Origin: an uncultured Candidatus Melainabacteria bacterium
Lineage (GTDB): Bacteria > Cyanobacteriota > Vampirovibrionia > Gastranaerophilales > Gastranaerophilaceae
DNA length: 64,000 bases
Direction of reading: 5' to 3'
Assembly (NCBI GenBank): GCA_934757275.1
Contig: CAKVLN010000004.1
Coordinates: forward strand, 62,001 to 126,000
How positions within the stretch are numbered: the stretch's first letter is position 1; every line of letters begins with the position of its first letter. The notes below the pieces were generated by a model. The model saw only the letters and a program-made list of their open reading frames with translations, searched no databases and had not been told where the DNA came from. This document shows, in pieces, positions 1 through 9,025 of the stretch. The position numbers were made by a program, and so were the translations under genes.

Positions 1-93
1 GCCAATTCATGCTACAATCGTCTTGTAGGGCAATTCCTTGGTGGTGGAAACCTTTACTCATACACGACAATCTTCCATTGTGCAAAGGTGTAG
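1..93 (+). CDS. C-terminal end of a gene entering the window (tentative)
   Basis: Frame 1 is open from the first base to TAG at 91-93 and encodes about 30 residues ending in FHCAKV. A strong ribosome-binding site for the next small ORF follows at once, and a terminator lies beyond that, so a plus-strand gene ending here is plausible. The piece is too short to name. Another frame is also open across this stretch, so the assignment is tentative. Confidence 0.3.
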   Translation, partial: ANSCYNRLVGQFLGGGNLYSYTTIFHCAKV

Positions 94-108
94 AGAAAGG
101 AGGAAGCC

Positions 109-195
109 ATGACGAAACAAGAAGTGCTTGCAATAGTAAAAAATGCCCTAGTGATATTAGGACATTTGTTACTTGCTATTGCTTGCATATTGTAG
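109..195 (+). CDS. 28-residue hydrophobic peptide
   Basis: ATG at 109 is preceded by a near-ideal Shine-Dalgarno sequence (AAAGGAGG, 97-104). It opens a 28-codon frame that starts MTKQEVLAIVKNALVIL and ends in LLLAIACIL. The second half is hydrophobic enough for one short membrane helix. The TAG stop lies inside the first arm of a terminator hairpin, the arrangement expected for the last gene of a transcript. No function is recognised. The strong RBS and tight terminator are the only support that it is translated. Confidence 0.45.
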   Translation: MTKQEVLAIVKNALVILGHLLLAIACIL

Positions 196-236
196 GGATT
201 GTGCAAGAGGTCGAAAGACCTCTCCCTACTCTTTTA
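192..236 (+). terminator. Rho-independent terminator
   Basis: AGAGGTC-GAAA-GACCTCT (206-223) is nested inside an outer GTAGGG/CCCTAC pairing (192-197 with 224-229). A T-rich tail, CTTTTATTAT, follows. It ends the plus-strand transcript that enters from the left, before the convergent gene at 306-2492. Confidence 0.7.
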
Positions 237-305
237 TTATAACTGATATTTCCCAGTTTTCAACCCCATAAAAACATTTACACATTTACAGGAGTTCGCC
301 ACGCA

Positions 306-2492
306 CTACATATTGTCGAAATTACCAGCCAAAACTCTCAAAGCTTTGTCTTCTGCTTTTTGCGCTCTATCTAATGCTGATTGCAAGCCAGAATTATCAA
401 AGTTTTTTTGTATATTTGCAGCAGTTTGTGATGGAATATATCTTCTTTGATTTTCATTTGCTTTGTTATTAGGAATTTTGCATTCAGAAGAAGGAATATA
501 AGTGTAATTATCAACACTTTCCTTCTTTGTTTTGTGCGGAATTATATTCTTTGAAGAAGGGATATAAGTATAGTTATCAACTTTTTTGTTTTCTTGATAA
601 GCCTTAGGAATTGCGTCACTATTAACGCCTTTACCTCTTGTTGCCATCATTTGACCTTGTGGGTTAACTTGTTGAGCATTTTGAATATTACCATATTGTT
701 TAATTCTTTGTGCTTCATACAATCTTCTGTTCAAATCTTCTGCCAAGAAATGTTTTTGTTCTTTGCGAGCTTCATCATTTTCATCATGTTTCATTGCATC
801 ATAAGACTTTCCGAAAACAGCAGTTGTACATTTTTTAATAACAGCATCTAAAACTCCCATTGCCAACACGCCCCAAACTACAAAACGTAAAGGAATACCA
901 ACACCGTCTTTCAAGAAGCGTGGTAAATCTTTTAGGCTTCTTGAACCAAAGTTACCGCCATGATAAGCTTTAAGATTTTCTAAATCGATTGTCATAAATT
1001 TTGCTAATTTACGAATGCCTTTAGTTAAAATATTTTGATTTTTAACTTTTGACAACTTATCAATCTTAGCCTTAACTTCAGCTTTTTGTTTTTTATAATC
1101 AGCGTAATCTTTGAATTGACATTCCTTCTTTGAATCCATGCCAACTAAAATCTTAAATCTATCAATAATACCGCCGGTGCCAGCTTTATCATTAAATTCT
1201 TTTTTAAGTTGTCTTACTTGTTTTACTTGGTCTTTAGTCATGCCAGCATATTGCGCACCACCTAGCGTATGCAACATTTTTAAAGCAAGAGGGAAGGTTA
1301 ATACCCAAGAGGTTGATTCAATAACACCGCTTACTGCAGTGCCTATTTTTTCATCTTTTTCAGCCTTCTTAACGTGAGTTCCAACCTCAACAAGAGCTGG
1401 AGCAATAAATAACAATGCACCAAGTTTACCACCGCCAAAGGTTAGACCTCTGTGAAACATTTGCATAGCCTTTGACATAAAGCGACCTGTTGCAGTTTTT
1501 GCTCCTTCTTTTGATAAACTATGCAACTTGTTGTAAACTTCGTCGCAACCAACTGTTCTTGCAAAAGGTTTTGTGAACACACCTAGTTTTTTATAATAAC
1601 CTGCGCCAATTTTAACTTTTCCACTAACCTTTTTAGAAGCTTCTTCAACAGTTTTTATGTATTCGCCAAACTTATCTTCTTTAATAGCATTTAAGTCTTT
1701 TACACTCAAGCCCATTTCTTTAAGAATTTCTTTTTTTGTTGCCGTAAGTGCATCATTTCCAAGAGCTTGAATTTTGTTAATTTGTTCAGGAGTCCTACCA
1801 AGACGTTCCAATAGAACTTGACTAACGGCCTTGTCTTCTGCTATTTCTGAAAGCTTTTTAACGCCAAATGTCTTTTTTAACATTTCTCTTTCTTTTTTTG
1901 AAAGTCCGAGATTATTGAGTTCAATGTTGCCATGAGAACCATATTCAGTTAATTTTAGAGCGTCAGTAATTTTTATAAAATCTTGTTCAATTTCTTGTTT
2001 TTGGTTATACATTTGAGATACGGTCATTGACCATTCTGGCATGGAAGGGGTATCACGCATTGCTCGTAATATTCCACTATTTTGAACAATTTTACTGCCA
2101 GTTTTTTTAACGGATTTTAAACCACCCAAAACAGTTTGAACAGGTTTGTTTTGGATAAATAGAGAATTTTGAATGTTATCGCCAAAATTTGCAACTTTTT
2201 TAACTAAGCTTTTTTCGTATTTCCCACCACAAGCTTTTGAGTAAGCATCAATGCCGGCGCCGATACCAAGCCAAGTTGCGAGAACCAAAAGCGGGTGGTC
2301 GACAAATGGAGTTAAAACGCCCATTGGATCAGAATCTTTAATTGCTTCTTTAATACCTTTGTGCATCAAGCTGTTTTCTGGAACATAGTAATAGCTTGGA
2401 ATTTTCACAGGTTGTTGTTGAGGAACACGATTTTGTTCCTTTCTATATTGTTGATTATTATATTGATTAATATTTGGATTAATCTGTGTCAC
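306..2492 (-). CDS. Large Gln/Lys-rich membrane-associated protein of unknown function
   Basis: The 728-residue protein starts at GTG with a weak upstream AAAGG. The N-terminal ~35 residues are Asn/Gln-rich. At least four hydrophobic stretches are visible (about residues 58-82, 350-375, 388-412 and 545-570), separated by long Lys-rich helical segments, so it is probably membrane-anchored. There is no cleavable signal peptide. The C-terminal ~120 residues are low complexity and repeat DNYTYIPSS twice, with a third weaker RRYIPSQ. No enzyme motif is seen and I recognise no characterised family. It looks like a lineage-specific structural or envelope protein. It stands alone between a convergent terminator and a separately promoted glycosyltransferase. 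Confidence 0.75.
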   Translation of the reverse strand: MTQINPNINQYNNQQYRKEQNRVPQQQPVKIPSYYYVPENSLMHKGIKEAIKDSDPMGVLTPFVDHPLLVLATWLGIGAGIDAYSKACGGKYEKSLVKKVANFGDNIQNSLFIQNKPVQTVLGGLKSVKKTGSKIVQNSGILRAMRDTPSMPEWSMTVSQMYNQKQEIEQDFIKITDALKLTEYGSHGNIELNNLGLSKKEREMLKKTFGVKKLSEIAEDKAVSQVLLERLGRTPEQINKIQALGNDALTATKKEILKEMGLSVKDLNAIKEDKFGEYIKTVEEASKKVSGKVKIGAGYYKKLGVFTKPFARTVGCDEVYNKLHSLSKEGAKTATGRFMSKAMQMFHRGLTFGGGKLGALLFIAPALVEVGTHVKKAEKDEKIGTAVSGVIESTSWVLTFPLALKMLHTLGGAQYAGMTKDQVKQVRQLKKEFNDKAGTGGIIDRFKILVGMDSKKECQFKDYADYKKQKAEVKAKIDKLSKVKNQNILTKGIRKLAKFMTIDLENLKAYHGGNFGSRSLKDLPRFLKDGVGIPLRFVVWGVLAMGVLDAVIKKCTTAVFGKSYDAMKHDENDEARKEQKHFLAEDLNRRLYEAQRIKQYGNIQNAQQVNPQGQMMATRGKGVNSDAIPKAYQENKKVDNYTYIPSSKNIIPHKTKKESVDNYTYIPSSECKIPNNKANENQRRYIPSQTAANIQKNFDNSGLQSALDRAQKAEDKALRVLAGNFDNM

Positions 2493-2608
2493 AATAATAA
2501 ACCTTTATAAAACCTAACTATTTATATAAAGTATTTTATTTCTAAAAAATTGCCTAAAAATCATGGTTTTGGGGTGATTTTGTAAATTTTTGTTACATGA
2601 ATAAATTA

Positions 2609-3550
2609 TTATTTTTTCAATTCTAATTTCTTCAATCTTGTCTGCACATCTTCCATAATCTTGCGATTAATAGAAAGTAAGTCGCCAATTATTGCAATAA
2701 TGCCCATTTGAACAGAGGAGATTAAAAGAATTGCAGCCAAAATTAATGATTGAATATGTCCGTTGCCATTACCCATAAAATAGTAATATAAAAATCTTGC
2801 AACAATAATTAGGCCTAAAAACGCCAGCATGCCAGCAATTGTAATAAAAAATCTAAAAGGGCGATAAACAATAAACATTCTAATAGTTGTTTTCATTGAT
2901 TTAAAGATATAGTCAAAAATATTCTTCATCAATTTTGATTTTCTTAATTGTTCATTAACTCTAATTGGCACAGAAATAACTTTAAGGTCTTTTGCATTTG
3001 CCTGTAGCAATGTTTCCATTGTGTAAGTGTAATTGTCAAAAACATTAATTTTAATTCCAGCTTCTCTAGAAAAAGCTCTAAAACCGCTAGGCGCATCTTC
3101 TACTTGCGTAGAAGAAAGAAGTTTTAACACAAATGAACCAACTTTTTGCAACATTTTTTTAATTGGAGAAAATTCTTTTATAGAGAAAATATCTCTTGCA
3201 CCAACAACAATGTCCGCTTTTTTCTCCAAAATTGGTTTAACGAGTTCGGTTATATCATCGGCACAATACTGATTATCAGCGTCTGTATTAACAATAATAT
3301 CCGCTCCTAAATTCAAAGCCTCTTGTAAGCCTGAACGAAAAGCATTCGCCAAACCCTTATTTGGCTTGATATTAAGAACTTTTGCGCCCCAATCTTCTGC
3401 AATTTGCGCCGATTTGTCAGTTGAACCATCATTTATCAAAAGAACTTCAATCTCGCTAATGCCTTCAACCTGTTTAGGCAAGGCTTCTAGCGTAGTTAGA
3501 AGTGTTTTTTCTTCATTGTAACAAGGTATTTGAATAATAAGCTTTGTCAT
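2609..3550 (-). CDS. Family 2 glycosyltransferase, polyprenyl-phosphate sugar transferase type
   Basis: The 313-residue protein has an N-terminal GT2 (GT-A) domain: IIQIPCYNEEKTL at the start, LLINDGSTDKS, and the metal-binding DADNQY motif near residue 95. Two hydrophobic segments near residues 225-250 and 260-285 anchor its C-terminus in the membrane. This is the layout of dolichol/undecaprenyl-phosphate hexose synthases (DPMS/GtrB type), which load a sugar onto a lipid carrier at the inner face of the cytoplasmic membrane. The divergent neighbour is an ArnT/GT39-like enzyme that uses such lipid-linked sugars, so the two probably work together. I chose the ATG at 3550 rather than an upstream start because the longer form would run into the divergent gene and because a TATAAT box sits 7 nt before this ATG. 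Confidence 0.85.
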   Translation of the reverse strand: MTKLIIQIPCYNEEKTLLTTLEALPKQVEGISEIEVLLINDGSTDKSAQIAEDWGAKVLNIKPNKGLANAFRSGLQEALNLGADIIVNTDADNQYCADDITELVKPILEKKADIVVGARDIFSIKEFSPIKKMLQKVGSFVLKLLSSTQVEDAPSGFRAFSREAGIKINVFDNYTYTMETLLQANAKDLKVISVPIRVNEQLRKSKLMKNIFDYIFKSMKTTIRMFIVYRPFRFFITIAGMLAFLGLIIVARFLYYYFMGNGNGHIQSLILAAILLISSVQMGIIAIIGDLLSINRKIMEDVQTRLKKLELKK

Positions 3551-3557
3551 GTAAAAT

Positions 3558-3563
3558 ATTATA
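3558..3563 (-). promoter_or_regulatory. -10 box giving a likely leaderless transcript
   Basis: Minus-strand TATAAT is followed by 7 nt and then the ATG of the GT2 gene, with no Shine-Dalgarno sequence. Standard -10 to +1 spacing puts the transcript start at or one base before the A of the ATG. Confidence 0.5.
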
Positions 3564-3589
3564 TATAAAGAAAGAGGGAGTGGCAAGAT

Positions 3590-5041
3590 TTGTTGTTTTT
3601 GATTGCAATTGCAGGACTTTTGCTTAGGCTTAGTTTCATCAATAAGCCAGAAGGCTTGTGGAATGATGAATATGTGAGTTGGTATGTTGCAAATACTCCC
3701 TTTCACGAAGGTTTCTGGCAAGAGGTTTTGAAACAATGTCACATGCCTCTATACTATTTGTATCTAAAACCCTTTGCTCATTGCTCTGATTTAATTTTGC
3801 GTTTAACCTCTGTTGTACCGAACGTTTTGGCAATTTTTGTAATGTATTTTGTTGGAAAAGAATGCTCAAAAAAGCTTGGTATAATTTGTGCTACGCTTAC
3901 ATCTTTTCTTTCTTTTCTAATTTATTATTCGCAAGAAGTTAGATTTTATTCACTTTTATTCTTGTTCTCAGCTTTGGCACTTTTAGCAACAATAAAACTT
4001 GTAAAAAACACAAACAGAAAAAATGTTGTTTTTTATTGTATTTCTATGCTACTAATTCTGCTAACTCATGTTCTTGGCGGAATTTTCGTACTTTTTAACA
4101 CGCTTTATGTAATTTATAAAAAGCAATGTTTTTCAAAAAAAATTTTACTCCCAGTTTTTGTTGGCTCAATAGTCGTACTTCCATTTGGACTAAATATTAT
4201 CAGAATGTTGCCAACTTCGCAGTGGTGGGGACATTTTTCGTACACAAATATTTTGTTCTTGTTTAGTGATTATTTATCACCAATTCTCACGAACAACATA
4301 AACGCTCCTACTGTGTTTTTCTACAACAAATCATTTGCTCTTTGGCAATTTTTGCCTTGCCTAATTTCTGCTGTTCCGTTTTTATTAGGCATAAAAAAAG
4401 CAAAAGGCTTGAGCGTTGTTGCACTTTTGACAGTTATTGTGATGTCTATACTTGCGATATTTGGAAAAATTGTTTTTATTACAAAATATTCTATCGAGAT
4501 TTTACCGATAATTATTTTCTTGTTGGCACTCGGTTTTGACAAATTAAAAAAAGTTGGCAATGTTCTTTTGAGCCTTCTTGTTTTAATTCATCTTTGCACC
4601 TTTTTCACTCCAAATTATGTAACCAAAATCATACGTTATGAAGGCAATAGAATCCCTGCTGAAATAATCAAAACAAGAAACCCAGAAAATGTGATTTTTA
4701 CATATTATGAACCAAACAGATTTGAGCGATATGTAGATTTAAGCAAGAAAAAAGTCTATTACATAAGTAAAATCAATAGACTTGATTATCTTTCAAACCC
4801 TGCTGAAATACTTCAAAACATAAAAACAGGTGAAACTGTTTCGGTTGTATTTTTAGATAGCGTAAGTTTTTTTGATGAAGATTTTATCAACGCAAATCGA
4901 GAAAACGCAAAAATTCCAGAAATGTTTATGACATTTTCGCATATAAAAAATTCTTTAATCGCAGGTTTGAATAAAGATTTTACAGACTTTAATGTTGATA
5001 AAATTGGTTCTTGGACAGTTGTAAGTTGCAAGAAAAAATAG
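3590..5041 (+). CDS. Multi-pass ArnT/GT39-like membrane glycosyltransferase
   Basis: The 483-residue protein opens with a membrane helix, then the periplasmic-loop motif LWNDEYVSWY with the acidic pair expected of the catalytic Asp/Glu in GT39/GT83 enzymes, then HMPLYYLYLKPF. About ten further hydrophobic segments follow up to residue ~345, and then a soluble ~135-residue C-terminal tail. Such enzymes move a sugar from polyprenyl phosphate to a lipid or protein at the outer face of the inner membrane. It is divergent from the GT2 gene that probably makes its donor. The best start is TTG at 3590, after AGGGAG. An ATG start giving a complete first helix is not visible. The acceptor cannot be told from sequence. 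Confidence 0.8.
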   Translation: MLFLIAIAGLLLRLSFINKPEGLWNDEYVSWYVANTPFHEGFWQEVLKQCHMPLYYLYLKPFAHCSDLILRLTSVVPNVLAIFVMYFVGKECSKKLGIICATLTSFLSFLIYYSQEVRFYSLLFLFSALALLATIKLVKNTNRKNVVFYCISMLLILLTHVLGGIFVLFNTLYVIYKKQCFSKKILLPVFVGSIVVLPFGLNIIRMLPTSQWWGHFSYTNILFLFSDYLSPILTNNINAPTVFFYNKSFALWQFLPCLISAVPFLLGIKKAKGLSVVALLTVIVMSILAIFGKIVFITKYSIEILPIIIFLLALGFDKLKKVGNVLLSLLVLIHLCTFFTPNYVTKIIRYEGNRIPAEIIKTRNPENVIFTYYEPNRFERYVDLSKKKVYYISKINRLDYLSNPAEILQNIKTGETVSVVFLDSVSFFDEDFINANRENAKIPEMFMTFSHIKNSLIAGLNKDFTDFNVDKIGSWTVVSCKKK

Positions 5042-5074
5042 CTTTCTTTGTTTTTACGCTATTTATTTCCATGT

Positions 5075-5080
5075 TATTAT
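5075..5080 (+). promoter_or_regulatory. -10 box giving a likely leaderless sulP transcript
   Basis: TATTAT lies exactly 6 nt before the ATG at 5087 and there is no Shine-Dalgarno sequence. The expected transcript start is the A of the ATG. Confidence 0.45.
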
Positions 5081-5086
5081 TAACGC

Positions 5087-6703
5087 ATGATAAAAACACG
5101 TTTAAAAATTTTTGCAGGAGATTTTTTAGGTAGTTTAAATTCTGCAATCGTAGCACTTCCACAAGCATTAGCGTTTGGCGTTGCAACAGGTTTTGGAGCT
5201 AGCGCAGGCGTTTGGGGTGCAATAATTTTATGCATGATAGCAGGACTTATTGGTGGCAAAATTCCACTTGTTTCTGGAATCACAGGGCCTGTTACAATTG
5301 TTATTGCCTCAATAATGCACGCATTAAATGCTGATACGTCTTCTGTAATTTTAGTAATATTTATGGCTGGAATTTTGCAAATAATTCTTGCAATGACTTC
5401 GCTTTCTACAATCGTTAAATATGTACCATATCCCGTAATTTCGGGCTTTATGAATGGTATTGGTGTAATTATTATTTTGATGCAACTTAACCCGCTGATT
5501 GGTTGTCCTGTAATGTCAAATACGATAAACAGTATTGGTGCTTTCTTCCAGAATTTGCACAATATTAATTCTGACGCTTTGTTGATTGGCGGCTTAACAC
5601 TTGCAATCGTTTTTGCGTTTCCAAAACGTTTCAACAAAATAATTCCATCACAAGCAATTGCGCTTATACTATGTACATATATTTCTATAAAAATGGGATT
5701 GAATGTAGAGAGAATTTCACAAATCTCACTTGATATGCCAACGCTAACTTTGCCAAAAGCTGGCTTGCATGAAATCATCACATATTTCCATTATGCGGTA
5801 ACTCTGGCGATAGTGTTGTCAGCAGAAAGCCTTTTGACAGTGCTTGTTGCAGATTCTTTAATCAAAACAAAAACCTCTTCTCGCAGTATGCTTTTAGGTC
5901 AAGGCTTAGGTAACATGGTTTGTGCCTTATCTGGCGCACTTCCTGGCTCAGCGGCTACAATGAGAACTGTTGCAGCGATTAATACTGGCTCTACAACAAG
6001 AATTACGGCAGTTATTAACCCGCTAATTTTGTTGTTCTTACTGTTCCAACTTTCGGGTTTTGTTGCAGAAATTCCGCTAGCAGTATTAGCTGGAATTTTG
6101 ATAAAAATTGGTTATGATATTATTGATGTAAAATTGCTAAAAGTTATTAGATTTGCGCCAAAAGATGATTTGTATGTTTTGACTTTGGTATTTTTATTGA
6201 CAGTTTTTTACAACCTTATTGTTGCAGTTGGCGCAGGCATAACTTGTGCAGCATTGCTTTATGCTAAAAGAACTGCTGATAGCGCAAAGCTTGTTCATAA
6301 AACAGTTTATGACAAAGATATTGCAAAGCTGGAAAAACGTTTGGACAAAGATTACAAACACAAAATTAGGGTTGTACATATTGACGGACAATTTTTCTTT
6401 GGTTCTGCAACTCAGTTGGTTTCACAATTTGAAGATATTTGGGGAACTAAGTATTTGATATTGGATTATTCTTCAGATGCAAAACTCGATATCTCTGCTA
6501 TTTTTGCGCTTGAAGATATTATTTTTAGGCTAAAAGCGCAAGGAATAAGAATTTTGTTGGTTTTAAAATCTGAAGAAATTCATAAACAGTTAAAAGAACA
6601 TAACATCATTTCGCAAATTGGTGAGAAACATGTATTCTTTAAGGAATTAGAGGCTATTAATTATGCGAAAATTTGTCTTAAAAGAAGTTCTAAGGAAAGA
6701 TAA
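5087..6703 (+). CDS. SulP-family anion permease with STAS domain
   Basis: The 538-residue protein has the SulP layout. An N-terminal transmembrane core of about 10-14 segments contains the signature stretch SAIVALPQALAFGVATG and the SGITGPVTIV motif, up to residue ~395. A cytoplasmic STAS domain follows (about 425-530, VVHIDGQFFFGSA ... ILDYSSDAKLDISA). The family moves sulfate, bicarbonate or dicarboxylates across the cytoplasmic membrane, often with Na+ or H+. The substrate cannot be assigned here. No sulfur-assimilation or carbonic anhydrase gene is adjacent. The length is normal for the family. The start is fixed by the -10 box 6 nt upstream. Confidence 0.85.
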   Translation: MIKTRLKIFAGDFLGSLNSAIVALPQALAFGVATGFGASAGVWGAIILCMIAGLIGGKIPLVSGITGPVTIVIASIMHALNADTSSVILVIFMAGILQIILAMTSLSTIVKYVPYPVISGFMNGIGVIIILMQLNPLIGCPVMSNTINSIGAFFQNLHNINSDALLIGGLTLAIVFAFPKRFNKIIPSQAIALILCTYISIKMGLNVERISQISLDMPTLTLPKAGLHEIITYFHYAVTLAIVLSAESLLTVLVADSLIKTKTSSRSMLLGQGLGNMVCALSGALPGSAATMRTVAAINTGSTTRITAVINPLILLFLLFQLSGFVAEIPLAVLAGILIKIGYDIIDVKLLKVIRFAPKDDLYVLTLVFLLTVFYNLIVAVGAGITCAALLYAKRTADSAKLVHKTVYDKDIAKLEKRLDKDYKHKIRVVHIDGQFFFGSATQLVSQFEDIWGTKYLILDYSSDAKLDISAIFALEDIIFRLKAQGIRILLVLKSEEIHKQLKEHNIISQIGEKHVFFKELEAINYAKICLKRSSKER

Positions 6704-6706
6704 GCG

Positions 6707-6934
6707 TTATTCACCCAAAATGTCGCTTAAATCAAAGATTTCTTCTGCTCCCAATTTCATGCATTTGATTGCGGCTTGAACTCTGTTAGACACCCCGAGC
6801 TTTTTGTAAATTGACGCTACATGGGCTTTTGTAGTGTGGTTAGAGATAAAAAGTGTCTTGGAAATTTCTTTATTGTTCAATCCTCTTAATAGCAAAAATA
6901 AAACTTCTCTTTCACGCTCGGTAAAGTTTTCCAT
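6707..6934 (-). CDS. Stand-alone LuxR/GerE-type HTH regulator
   Basis: The 75-residue protein is almost entirely a LuxR-type helix-turn-helix: FTEREREVLFLLLRG, then NKEISKTLFISNHTTKAHV, then IYKKLGVSNRVQAAI. There is no receiver, PAS or autoinducer domain, so it belongs with the single-domain regulators (GerE-like) whose activity is set by abundance or partner binding. An AGAGGA lies upstream of the ATG at suitable distance. It is convergent with sulP and only 3 bp from it, so it is not in the same operon. Its target is unknown. Confidence 0.85.
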   Translation of the reverse strand: MENFTEREREVLFLLLRGLNNKEISKTLFISNHTTKAHVASIYKKLGVSNRVQAAIKCMKLGAEEIFDLSDILGE

Positions 6935-7195
6935 AGAAATATATATTCCTCTTAATTCATAACATTAGTTCCTATAATTTTTGTACAATATCCTAAGTAG
7001 TGTGTCTATAAGCTCGGTGGCTACTTTTTCAGCGAAGAGATTAAAAATTGTGAATCAATCTTAAAAAAACATGCTTTTTGAATGTGGGCAACTAGAATTG
7101 TAAACTTTTGTAAAAAAATCACTAAAAACCCTAAAGTTTTCAAAAATTGTGCCGTAAATAAGATTGTAAGACAGTATGGATAGCAGGCAAAGAAA

Positions 7196-8077
7196 ATGAG
7201 TTTTAATTTTTCAAACATTAAAGCAAATTTAGAAGGGATAAATAAATACCTCGAAAGCAATGGAATTAAGTTATCAACAGACGAAACCAAACAATTGGAA
7301 AGTATTTTTACGCAAGCCGACAAATCAGTTTATAAGGAAAATGAAGATGGATATAATAATGGTGAGCTTGACTTAATAGAACAAATGAGTTTTAAACAAC
7401 AACTTTCATCTGCATTACCTAAAATTAAGGAAAAGATAAAAGAATTTTTCAACGGGGTAAATAAAAATACACTAAATAAAACAATGACTGATAAAAACAT
7501 TGCGTCTGCTGATGCAACAAGAGTTGATAAACAAAATGTTACACCTTCGAATATTAAGGGTGAAGTAAAACCAAAAGTAATAAAAACAAAAATTACTAGT
7601 CAATATAATGTTCTAGCCAAAAAAGATACAGTTTATGACAATAAGGTAATGGACGAAGCTCTAAATAATCTTGTAAAGAATAATAGCAAATTAAAAAACA
7701 AAGCATCTGCTTTTATCAAATCTGCCCAAAGAGATACACTCAAAAACCAATTAGATCCATTTGTTCTAATTGCAATTTCTATGCACGAGTCTGCCAACGG
7801 AGTTTCAAAAGCATCTTTGCAAAAGAATAACATCGGCGGAATTATGGGTAAAGGTGGCTTACGCAAATTTAATAATGTTGAAAGCTGTATTGATAGTATT
7901 GCAAACACAGTAAATACAAGAGTGTCAGAAGGACGTAAAACAATAAGTTCCATTGGATATTCTGGAAGATATTGCGCTAAATCAGCTGCTCCTAATTGGG
8001 TAGCACAAGTTACAAAAACAGCTGAAAATTTAAGGCAAGAATACAATAAGTTATTAGAACAAAAATATGGAAGTTAA
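7196..8077 (+). CDS. Glucosaminidase-domain peptidoglycan hydrolase
   Basis: The 293-residue protein has no signal peptide; it begins MSFNFSNIKANLEG. The middle is Lys-rich. An acidic stretch at about residues 50-62 (NEDGYNNGELD) could be an EF-hand/dockerin-like loop. The C-terminal half (about 165-285) matches the FlgJ/Atl-type glucosaminidase family: DPFVLIAISMHESANG with the catalytic Glu, NNIGGIMG, and a final region with YSGRYCAKSAAPNWVAQV. This family cleaves GlcNAc-MurNAc bonds in peptidoglycan. A second muralytic-looking gene follows after 15 bp. With no signal sequence, it would need lysis or a dedicated export route to reach the wall. Confidence 0.75.
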   Translation: MSFNFSNIKANLEGINKYLESNGIKLSTDETKQLESIFTQADKSVYKENEDGYNNGELDLIEQMSFKQQLSSALPKIKEKIKEFFNGVNKNTLNKTMTDKNIASADATRVDKQNVTPSNIKGEVKPKVIKTKITSQYNVLAKKDTVYDNKVMDEALNNLVKNNSKLKNKASAFIKSAQRDTLKNQLDPFVLIAISMHESANGVSKASLQKNNIGGIMGKGGLRKFNNVESCIDSIANTVNTRVSEGRKTISSIGYSGRYCAKSAAPNWVAQVTKTAENLRQEYNKLLEQKYGS

Positions 8078-8092
8078 TAAAAAGGTTAAGCA

Positions 8093-9025
8093 ATGACAGA
8101 ACCAATTGATTACACAAAATTTACAGGCATAAAAAAAGAAATTGCTAAAAAATACGATGTAAACCATGATAACAAGCTGGATAACAAGGAATATAGCTTG
8201 TTTAATAAAGCCTGGAGAGCTAATGAAGGTTCGTTGAAAACTAAAGAAAATTCTATTTTTGTAGCTCAACGAGATGCAATAAAAAGTTATCGTCCAGTGA
8301 ATGAAACTGACAAAGTAATAAAGAAGGCCCCAAAAGCTCTGACAAAAAAAGAGATTGTAGCAGGGCTTTCCAACAAATGGCAGAAAAAATTTCCAAATTC
8401 ACCACTCAAACAAGATTTTTATGACAAACTTTATGATTTAATAAAAAAACTTAACTGTACAATTAAAGATAAAGATTTTAAACCAGAAGAATATTCCTCA
8501 AAAGAAGAGCAAACAATGGACGAAGTTATTGCAATTTTTGCAGGAGAAGCACAATTAGACCCAAAATCTACAAAGGTTGCATATACTAAAGATTCAAAAA
8601 CGGGTGCAAAAAAACAGATAACATATTATGGGTTATTTCAATTAGCAGAAGATGGTTTAACTGATGTAAAAAATTTAGCAACAGCTCCAGCAGATAGTGC
8701 CTTATCTAAAAGAGTAACCAACGAAGGCATAAAAAAAGAAGATTTGAAAAATATCAACAAAGAATTAAAAATATCTGAATTTGTTAAGTTGAGCGGAACA
8801 CAACAATTAGATTATCTTTTAGGTTATATGACAAATAGCAAGTGTTATTCAAAGCTTGTTGGAAAAAGTATTACTCCAGCACAGTTTTGGACAATGATTA
8901 AACTTCCTTTTCAAGGACAAAATGCAAAAGAGGTAGCAAAAAAAGACCAAGCTATCGAAAATGTATTCGACACAAGTCATGTAAATCGTGGTGTTGAAAT
9001 GCCATACTTAAAAATCAGACGATAA
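8093..9025 (+). CDS. EF-hand plus lysozyme-like (transglycosylase-type) protein
   Basis: The 310-residue protein has a textbook EF-hand calcium loop near residues 22-33 (DVNHDNKLDNKE; acidic or amide side chains at loop positions 1, 3, 5, 9 and 12). It then has a Lys-rich linker and, from about residue 140, a fold resembling soluble lytic transglycosylases: AIFAGEAQLDPKS with a candidate catalytic Glu, followed by YYGLFQLAEDG. It lacks a signal peptide, like its upstream partner, from which it is separated by 15 bp with an AAAAGG Shine-Dalgarno sequence; the two are probably co-transcribed. The peptidoglycan role is inferred from the GLFQL signature. Its 3' end overlaps the convergent GH38 gene by 11 bp. 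Confidence 0.65.
   Translation: MTEPIDYTKFTGIKKEIAKKYDVNHDNKLDNKEYSLFNKAWRANEGSLKTKENSIFVAQRDAIKSYRPVNETDKVIKKAPKALTKKEIVAGLSNKWQKKFPNSPLKQDFYDKLYDLIKKLNCTIKDKDFKPEEYSSKEEQTMDEVIAIFAGEAQLDPKSTKVAYTKDSKTGAKKQITYYGLFQLAEDGLTDVKNLATAPADSALSKRVTNEGIKKEDLKNINKELKISEFVKLSGTQQLDYLLGYMTNSKCYSKLVGKSITPAQFWTMIKLPFQGQNAKEVAKKDQAIENVFDTSHVNRGVEMPYLKIRR

Noticed and set aside
5080..5781. 233-codon minus-strand frame opposite the SulP gene
   Set aside because: It is antisense to the conserved SulP membrane core and shows the Ile/Pro bias of a shadow frame.
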